From: Trachelipus rathkii
Taxonomy: Eukaryota; Arthropoda; Malacostraca; Isopoda; Trachelipodidae
NCBI GenBank assembly: GCA_015478945.1
Contig: JABUQX010061631.1
Span: 1 to 16,338 of the forward strand
Direction of reading: 5' to 3'
Length of the DNA: 16,338 bases
Below, piece after piece: positions 10,276-16,338 of this stretch (the stretch's first letter is position 1; each line of letters starts with the position of its first letter). A model generated the notes under the pieces. It searched no databases. It saw nothing but the letters and a program-made list of their open reading frames with translations, and was not told where the DNA came from. The translations under genes and the position numbers were made by a program.

Positions 10276-11335
10276 TATTTGTCGAATCATTGTGTGAAGC
10301 TAACTTTTCTCATTAGATCATAGATCTACGATACTCATATTTAAACTAAACTATTGCAATTAGAAAGTAATTTACCAAAATTTATCCTACTGTACGTTTT
10401 TTTTAAGTTTTTCCATTAGTGCAAAAACGATATCAGATATCTCTCCTTCTAGAATTAAATAGACTATTCCATGTCATCCAAATCAAACATTATCAATAGA
10501 ATATTATTACTAATTTTTAATAACTAACTTTAATGACGTTATTATATTAAATCAACATTTTGTACTTTGTAAAATTAGTTTTTATTATAATATTAGGAAA
10601 AATAATTTCGTGATAATATTCCACTTTAAATTCCGAATCGTTTTTTATTTAAATTAATGAGTCTTTTTAAAAATTTAGTTTTACTTTTATCTTTTTTTTT
10701 TTTTTTACTTTAATTTATTATCATTTTTTTTTTTTTTTGTTTTCAATATTTTTTGTTTAAATTGGAATTTCGAATTTTAAAGGAACGAGTTAATAATGCT
10801 CATTGTATGTTTTCCTATATCTTGTTACTGTTTTTACCAAAATTTTGACTTGTCGGCAATTCTATGAACTATTTAGGTAGGCAGTGAATGCCTCTACAAA
10901 AGATTTGAATTACTTATTTATATTTTTTGAAGATTATTATAGTAATACTTCAATGGAGAGACTTTATTTTGGTTTTTTTACACCAGAGGTAATAAAGAAT
11001 TTACGGTTTGTAGTAGCTTATTTAGGTGTATTGAATATATTGGGATGACGTATTTTTAATGCGTTAGTTTTTGATGCTTTTACAAATATCATTTATATCT
11101 TTGTTTTTTATCTTGTGTTATAATTATTTTAAAAGATTTTAAAATTCTTATGTTAATTAATTCTTATTTTTTTTACTTTCAATCACTATATTCCTTTAAT
11201 ATCAGAAAGTACAGATCTTTCTCCAATATTATGGACAGATCACATAACTCCTTAGATTATATATTACATAGTATATTAGATGTTATACATAATATATTTA
11301 TTTAGATATAATTTTTCTGTAAAATATTTTTATAT
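10276..11335. other. Unique AT-rich sequence, no gene seen
   Basis: No recognisable motif on either strand. Two long T runs occur near 10691-10706 and 10725-10738. A few G-containing stretches (10860-11060) look like ordinary single-copy DNA. Confidence 0.45.
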
Positions 11336-11720
11336 TTTATTTATATATATATTATATATATTATATTCTTTATTATTTTTTATTATTTTCGGTGAACTGA
11401 ATTATATTAGCTTTGATGCTGTTCGTCTCTTTAGATAAAATCTTGTACAGTTCTAAAAGACGGTGATTCTTCTTCGATTCTTTTGTATATTACATTCAAT
11501 TACTTTCGTTAGGAAAAATAATCTACTCTTGGAATTATAAATTTTTAATTAATAATAGATATAATAATTAATAATTAATAATTAAATAATAAATAATATT
11601 ATATTATATAATATTATAATATAATAATTATATTATATATGATAATTATATTTAATAATAAAATAATTCATTAGATATATATAATTATAATTTCTATCAA
11701 AGATAATATAATTTATATAT
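11336..11720. repeat. TA/TAA-rich patches with a unique stretch between
   Basis: TA-rich runs occur at 11336-11370 and 11545-11720. The bases between are unique and AT-rich. No gene is present. Confidence 0.65.
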
Positions 11721-12040
11721 TGTCAGTATAAAATGTAATCTCACTTCTTTTTTTTATATTAAAACTTGTTATTCTGTTGTTATGTTTTCTAAATACATCT
11801 TCATATTTTTTTTTAACTCATATTCAATATGTCTGATTAAGGTGGCTATCTGATAATTCTCTCTCTATACATCATATTGTCTCTTTGTGTTTTCTTTATT
11901 ATGAGGCCATTAATATTTATTTAATAAGTATTCATTAATATTTTTTAAGTAATTGGTGTTTATCAATTGTGTTAAAATTGTGAAGTTAAGGCAAGCTATC
12001 TTTTAAAAATGTGTTCGAATTTAATAATTTTGATAATCCA
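11721..12040. other. Unique AT-rich sequence, no gene seen
   Basis: T-rich with scattered G. No frame or motif was recognised. Confidence 0.45.
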
Positions 12041-12465
12041 AGAATATTATTATATATTTTAATAATTAATAATATAATAGATATTATAAATAATATAATA
12101 ATAATATAATATATAATTATATTAATTATTTTTTTATAATATAAAAATATATTTTTAATATTTAAAAATAGTTAATTAAGTTGGTACTTATTAATATAAT
12201 TAATAATTGATAATATTTAAATAATTAATAATAATTAATAATAATTAATTAATATATTAATAATTAATATAGTATATTTATATATATAATTTGTAATTTA
12301 ATAATATATATATCTCTTACAATAATAATATAACTAAATATAATTAACTTTATAGATTTTTTATTTAATAATTGAAATATATATTTTATATTCTTTCAAA
12401 AATTATATTTTAATCTGGGAACTGATAATTAGCCAATAAGAATATATATATAATTTATAATATAA
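12041..12465. repeat. Degenerate TA/TAA/AATT low-complexity tract
   Basis: Irregular TAATAA, TTAATTAA and TATA runs, densest at 12050-12320. No gene is present. Confidence 0.75.
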
Positions 12466-12693
12466 AATATAATCATTACTCCAAATGTAGTCTGGGAGAA
12501 CATCGAAACAGCTAAGCATATTTCAAAGGCACGATTTTATGGACTACAAGTGATCGAGTTTGGTACATAATTATTTAACCCGAATCTTGATCAAGTAGAA
12601 GTTCTGCATAATCCAAATCTTCATCAAGTAAAATTCTTATTTTTTATCTGTCTATGGATTCAAACCTCAACGGTTTTTTTACACTTAATAGAA
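12466..12693 (+). pseudogene. Possible fragment of non-LTR retrotransposon upstream of the RT core
   Basis: A + strand frame stays open for 76 codons with a single TAA (12568-12570), unlike the TA-rich DNA around it. At 12490-12561 it reads VWENIETAK, then HISKARFYGLQ, then VIEF. Many LINE reverse transcriptases have a V..xI..L...KA.GPDGL block just before the RT core. At 12571-12606 it reads LFNPNLDQVEVL, comparable to the following LFN.SL..GxVP block. The resemblance is partial: the GPDG residues are not preserved. If correct, this would belong upstream of the relic at 13609, but it lies about 850 bases too far away. Part of the frame (12583-12637) is a two-copy duplication of a 33-base unit. 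Confidence 0.28.
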
Positions 12694-12928
12694 TAAGGGA
12701 ACTTTTGAAGAGAAGAGAGAATTTTACCGCACGAATTTGATTGATTAAGTGTAATTATGAAATTTCTTATCACAATTTTAAAACCCTCGGTCATCTGAGA
12801 AAAAAGTTAAGCCATCTATCCAGATTTCAGGAATATTTATATGAATTATGATAGTTATCCTCCCATAAAATCATGTAATATTTGAGCATTTATAGTTCAT
12901 TTTGTTATATTATCTCAAGAGATTTATA

Positions 12929-12969
<41 letters not shown>

Positions 12970-13280
12970 GAATTCTGATAGCAGTAGAAATGTTTAGATC
13001 AGGAGTGCAGAACATCTTAGGCTCGTCACTTCTCTACGGTTTCATAAAATTTGAATATTGTCAATGGCTCAATTAAAATTGAAAAGTATTTAAAAACAAT
13101 TAAATTTGAATAGTGAAATAATCTTAATGTGTGTTCAGATTTACAGGGAATCATAAATTATAATAAGAAATAAATTATATATTAACGTATATATATATTT
13201 CCAAATATATTTTATTATTTTGTCAATAATATCAAAGGGATCGAATTTGTATAGGGCAAATTAATCATTATAGAGATCAG
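12694..13280. other. Unique AT-rich sequence, no gene seen
   Basis: I looked here for the expected upstream parts of a LINE (endonuclease or the start of the RT domain) and found none. The (ATT)n array at 12924-12967 lies inside it. Confidence 0.45.
12924..12967. repeat. (ATT)n trinucleotide microsatellite
   Basis: About 14 consecutive ATT units with almost no interruption. Confidence 0.95.
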
Positions 13281-13570
13281 TTTTTGTTTATATTATATGA
13301 TATTATATAATTATATATATTAAATATATTATATATAATATTATATTATATATTAATATATAGATATATATATTATATATATTATATTATATATATAATA
13401 TTAATAATATATATATATTAATATATTAATATTAATATAATATTAATAATATATTAACTTAATAATATTAATTAATATATATAATTATATATATATTATA
13501 ATATATGATATATATTATAATATATATATATATATATTATAATTGTAATTACATTATAATAAATATATCG
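13281..13570. repeat. Degenerate TA/TAA tract immediately upstream of the LINE relic
   Basis: Nearly pure A and T in irregular TATATTA and TTAATATA units. It ends about 40 bases before the first readable RT motif, so it may mark where the 5' part of the element was lost or displaced. Confidence 0.85.
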
Positions 13571-13608
13571 TATCATTTTGATCATTATACATTCTGATGA
13601 TCATCATC

Positions 13609-14016
13609 TATCACCCTACCTGTCAATTCTCCACCAGACTGGTGGGTAAGGTGACGTCACATGTCACTGCGAACAGAAAAGCAGTTGGAAAGATACTATG
13701 ACGCAAAGTCACAGAATAAGGAAAGATCTCAGCCTCTACCTTCACTCCCCTTTATACACTTTAAGTGAAGGATGGTTAAAAAGGTGTTTAAAATTGTCCC
13801 AGCCAAATAAAAAGAAAGAAATAAATCCTTCACTCTAGCTTATTAAATTAAGGGGCTTCTGCTTATATATCTTTTTCTATTAATTGGATATCAAAAAATT
13901 TGTTAGCAAGATGGAGGCATGGTCAAAGGTCTAAGGAAGCTAGTATGTTGTGGCTAAGATCACCATTAGTATTGGTATTCACTTCTGAATTCTACGATCA
14001 AAAAGCGCAATATGAA
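13609..14016 (+). pseudogene. LINE relic, block 1: fingers and palm of reverse transcriptase
   Basis: Covers the YRP..S, HGFRK, DFxKAFD, WI...L..R and possible GVPQGSVLG regions. Frame changes occur between nearly every motif: HRIRK at 13710 shifts to ERSQPLPSL from 13721, and the MVKKVFKIVP frame differs from the WISKNLLAR frame. From 13882 to 14016 one frame stays open for 45 codons. In it RSKEASML (13927-13950) precedes WLRSPLVLVF at 13951-13980, in the place expected for GVPQGSVLGPLLF, but only a few residues agree, so that assignment is tentative. Confidence 0.75.
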
Positions 14017-14019
14017 TAA

Positions 14020-14140
14020 AGACCAAATCTTATATATATGTTTATAATATTTTAAACTAATTATAATTATAATTATACTTAAAATAATATATAATATATA
14101 TTAGTTATGTATTATATTATATATAATATAAAGTAATCAT
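14020..14140. repeat. TA-rich tract inside the LINE relic, before motif C
   Basis: An irregular TATA/ATTATA stretch between the presumed GVPQGS region and the decayed FADD motif. Related elements usually have about 20-25 residues here; this copy has about 53 codons' worth, an excess of roughly 80 bases made of TA-rich sequence. Confidence 0.7.
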
Positions 14141-14166
14141 AGAGTAGCGGTGATACTAAAATATAC

Positions 14167-14556
14167 TAGTATTTATTATATCGATATAATATAGATTATA
14201 TAAGTATGTAATATATATGTTTTATTATATAATCTATATATGATTATATAATTATGATATATAATCCTTTGAGAGTACAACGACCTCAACAAATATATAT
14301 AATATTATATTATACTTAAGGAATATATTATTTGTTATTAAATGTATATATTAATTATATTAAAATATTGATATAATATATAATGAAACTTGAGAGTATA
14401 CATGATATTAATATTAGATAAATTAATAATTATATGTTATAATAATATATATTATATATTTATATATATAATATATATTATATATTGTATATATATAATA
14501 GAATATGTTGATATATAATATATAATAACTATATAATATATATATATATTATAGAT
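14167..14556. repeat. TA-rich insertion splitting the LINE relic after motif C
   Basis: The SGDTKIY remnant ends at 14166 and the next element block (QNDL) begins at about 14557. Relatives have roughly 15 residues between these points, so about 345 bases are extra. The extra DNA is mostly irregular TATA and TTAATATA, with two short non-TA islands. Those islands share the 9-base string TTGAGAGTA (14269-14277 and 14390-14398). Confidence 0.75.
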
Positions 14557-14931
14557 TCTCAAAATGATCTGATAAACTTTCCTTGCCTGGTATCAGTGGC
14601 AGATTACAGTGTGCTCTAATATAGAATTTTGAAATAGTAAAAAGATGTAATTGGTCTCCTTACACCTAGGTTACTCAAATAAAAGTTTTTAACTACGATA
14701 TGAATAGGGAGTGGCTTGAGTCTGTGGACCAAAGAAAAAGATTTAGGTGTGATTATATATAAGCTCTCGCAGTAATATTTGAAAGTAAGCTTAATCAGTG
14801 TTTGGAAAGCTAGAAATAAAGCTAATAAGATGCTGGCATAATAAATCGCAAATGTTTGTTTACAAGAGGCATAGGAGAGTAATGAGAGATAAAAATCTGA
14901 ACGTAGTTATAATAGCTATGTTAGGCCTCAG
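14557..14931 (+). pseudogene. LINE relic, block 2: thumb-side region of reverse transcriptase
   Basis: Reads QNDL-like (14560), then LAWYQWQ (14582-14602), then HLGYSNK (14663-14683) in one frame with two stops. A frameshift leads to FNYDMNREWLESVDQRK (14688-14738), and another inside an A run to KDLGVII (14737-14757). QCLE (14796-14807) and ARNKANKML (14809-14835) lie in different frames. One missing G after the ML codons would restore the GI-IN-R reading. The block closes with YNSYVRP at 14908-14928. These are the most recognisable residues of the whole relic. Confidence 0.88.
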
Positions 14932-15086
14932 TAATAGCGATATTTCATCCATAGTTTGCGGCCCCCTTTCCTTATAAAGAAAGACTTATAGAATGCCTAT
15001 GATGCTCCTGAGTGAACGTTAGTGGGGCGAAACAATGGTATGTGTTATTTTCTGGGTTTGAGGTTTGTGTTGATAAACGAGGAGGT

Positions 15087-15472
15087 AGCGAGAGGAGATT
15101 AGGAATGTTTTCTGTATGAAAGGCGATTTCTCATGAGGACATGATACAAGCTACAAAATATTACATTTATGATAATACATAGACCATATAAATTTTCATA
15201 TAGAACATAGGACAGGTGCACACAAGGCTGCATAATAAGAAAATAAGGAAAGAAAGCAGTGGCCATCTTGATATTAAGAAATGCCATGCATTTCGAGTAT
15301 ATAGTGTTGTTAAAGTGTGATAGAGAATAGTTCTGCCAAGAGAGGTTGAGAGAATTGCACTGTGACCGATGATGCAAACATTAAGAAAGGCGTTGTTCAG
15401 ATCGTTTAATGGAGGTTTGTAAAGTAATCAGATAAATATATTGACGAGCGGCCAAATTGGCTGGTTTTTTAG
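15087..15472 (+). pseudogene. LINE relic, block 3: C-terminal tail
   Basis: SERRLGMFS (15087-15113) overlaps FLYERR (15109-15126) in another frame, followed by EDMIQATK (15135-15158). From 15210 to 15422 one frame runs with only three internal stops. It carries HLDIKK (15264-15281), a decayed F..RV.SVV region and LPREVE (15333-15350), then a final frame change gives DKYIDERPNWLVF before TAG. Tails with LDIRK...F..RVV..WN.LPREVV are typical of CR1/Jockey-type elements. A 92-codon open frame on the - strand at 15099-15377 is the antisense shadow of this block. Confidence 0.85.
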
Positions 15473-15785
15473 GATATAGTAGTTATAATAGTTTAATGAT
15501 GGCCTATGTGTGGACCATAACTTTAGTTATTATGCCATGTGTGTGAATGCGTCTCTCGAGGGTGTGTGTATCACTATTTAATTTAGTCATTAGTTTGACT
15601 AAGCTCACAATCATGGTGGATTTGAGCTTACTAACATAATTGACATTAAGCACTAGGTGCTCTTGTCGCATTTGCTTTTCATATGAGCATGTTTGTGGTA
15701 GCGTGGGTTTGACTGACTATCCTCGACTTGTGTCTAGTGGCTTTTGTAGTGTCTCGTATATTCGTAATGTCTCTAATGTCTAAGG
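15473..15785 (+). other. Probable 3' untranslated remnant of the LINE, with hairpins
   Basis: Follows the relic stop directly and is richer in G and C than the TA tracts. It contains exact inverted repeats TTAGTCA/TGACTAA (15583-15589, 15596-15602), TAAGCTCA/TGAGCTTA (15600-15607, 15623-15630) and AGCAC/GTGCT (15649-15653, 15657-15661). No coding frame is recognised. Assignment to the element's 3' region rests on position only. Confidence 0.4.
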
Positions 15786-15945
15786 CTCATATAATATATA
15801 ATATATATATACCTATCAATATATAATACTTATTAATACTATGAATAATAATACTATAATAGGATGTATATAATATATATATATATAATATTTTAAAAAA
15901 TGGATAGATATATAATATAATAGTATATACTCATATGATCTATTT
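15786..15945. repeat. Degenerate TA-rich tract
   Basis: Irregular TATA and TAATA runs follow the LINE relic and could stand where its tail or target site lay. Confidence 0.8.
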
Positions 15946-16338
15946 TTTTACTCTCTAGATATTACACTTTAGGGGCTTGAGTAAACAAAAACCATTGAAT
16001 ATGGTGGTTCTACGTTAAGGAATTAATGCTGCACAGACAACAGGTCACCATTTTGAGGGAGTGCTGAGCCCCATAAATGTGGGAAAATGAAAGTAGTGAA
16101 GCTGAGATTATGTTGAAGTGGATAGAAGTAGAGCGAAGATGAAATAGCGAGTAATGAGACAGTAAATTAAAGATAGTGGTCCCTTAGTGAGAGCGTTGTC
16201 TGTAATGCCACACTCGAAACATGGGGAAATTGACTATAGAAGGCTGAAATTTCTGTTGAGTGTTAGTGGAAGATATCGATAAAATAGAGAATAGAGTACT
16301 GAGATTAAATAAGTGAACAAAAGTGCTCATGCGAGCGT
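15946..16338. other. Purine-rich unique sequence at window edge, no gene seen
   Basis: Notably G- and A-rich on the + strand from about 16070 onward, with stops in every frame. The texture resembles the LINE-derived sequence upstream and may be another decayed element, but I recognised no motif. Confidence 0.35.

Larger units (their letters stand above)
13609..15472 (+). pseudogene. Relic reverse transcriptase of a CR1/Jockey-type non-LTR retrotransposon
   Basis: An intact copy would encode the reverse transcriptase that copies the element's RNA at a nicked target. Decayed motifs appear in family order across all three + frames. They are the YRP..S block (13609), LVGKV (13639), an HGFRK.RSC-like block (13710-13741), MVKKVFKIVP for DFxKAFDxVP (13772-13801), WISKNLLAR (13885-13911), SGDTKIY for FADDTKIY (14146-14166), a QNDL-like block (14560), a W..WQ block to HLGYSNK (14588-14683), KDLGVII (14737), KARNKANKML (14806-14835), SYVRP (14914-14928), LYERR (15112-15126), EDMIQ (15135), LDIKK (15267-15281), LPREVE (15333-15350) and DKYIDERPNWLVF (15431-15469), ending at TAG 15470. 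Most gaps between motifs match the usual residue spacing, which is strong evidence against chance. The catalytic Asp pair is lost, and many frameshifts and stops show it is dead. Clade is inferred from the motifs; no endonuclease domain was found. Confidence 0.88.

Noticed and set aside
15099..15377. Minus-strand 92-codon open frame
   Set aside because: It lies antisense to the C-terminal block of the LINE relic, which has recognisable motifs on the + strand, and its own product shows none.

Overview
This window looks like non-coding DNA from a eukaryote, most likely an invertebrate animal. It is very AT-rich and full of simple repeats: long pure (TA)n arrays, (TAA)n, (GA)n, (CA)n and (TTA)n. 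No intact protein-coding gene, rRNA, tRNA, CRISPR array or bacterial-style operon is visible. Decayed mobile elements are visible. The retrotransposon type (CR1/Jockey-like) and the microsatellite load would fit an arthropod such as a crustacean, but that is inference.

Layout. Positions 1-1950 hold four long (TA)n arrays, a (TAA)n array and a (GA)n array, separated by short unique spacers. Positions 1993-2205 form a small inverted-repeat element that looks like a MITE. Positions 2206-3240 are unique sequence ending in a tRNA-like block, probably a SINE head. Positions 3240-8400 alternate unique AT-rich sequence with degenerate TA-rich tracts. Positions 8400-9460 are an unusually GC-rich, CpG-containing island with palindromes, a possible short first exon with a consensus splice donor, and an AATAAA signal at its end. 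Positions 9460-13570 are again AT-rich, with one short block (12466-12693) that may be another retrotransposon fragment.

The best-supported feature is a relic non-LTR retrotransposon reverse transcriptase on the + strand at about 13609-15472. Its successive motifs can be read in order, at close to normal spacing, across several frameshifts and stops. The spacing is broken by TA-rich sequence on both sides of the position of the catalytic FADD motif. The TA-rich DNA there therefore appears to have arrived or expanded after the element inserted.

The visible genes do not work together as a pathway. The window reads as a repeat graveyard in which TA-rich tracts break up older sequence. I found no convincing new biological system. 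The most useful leads are the TA-split LINE, the MITE-like palindrome and the GC island.
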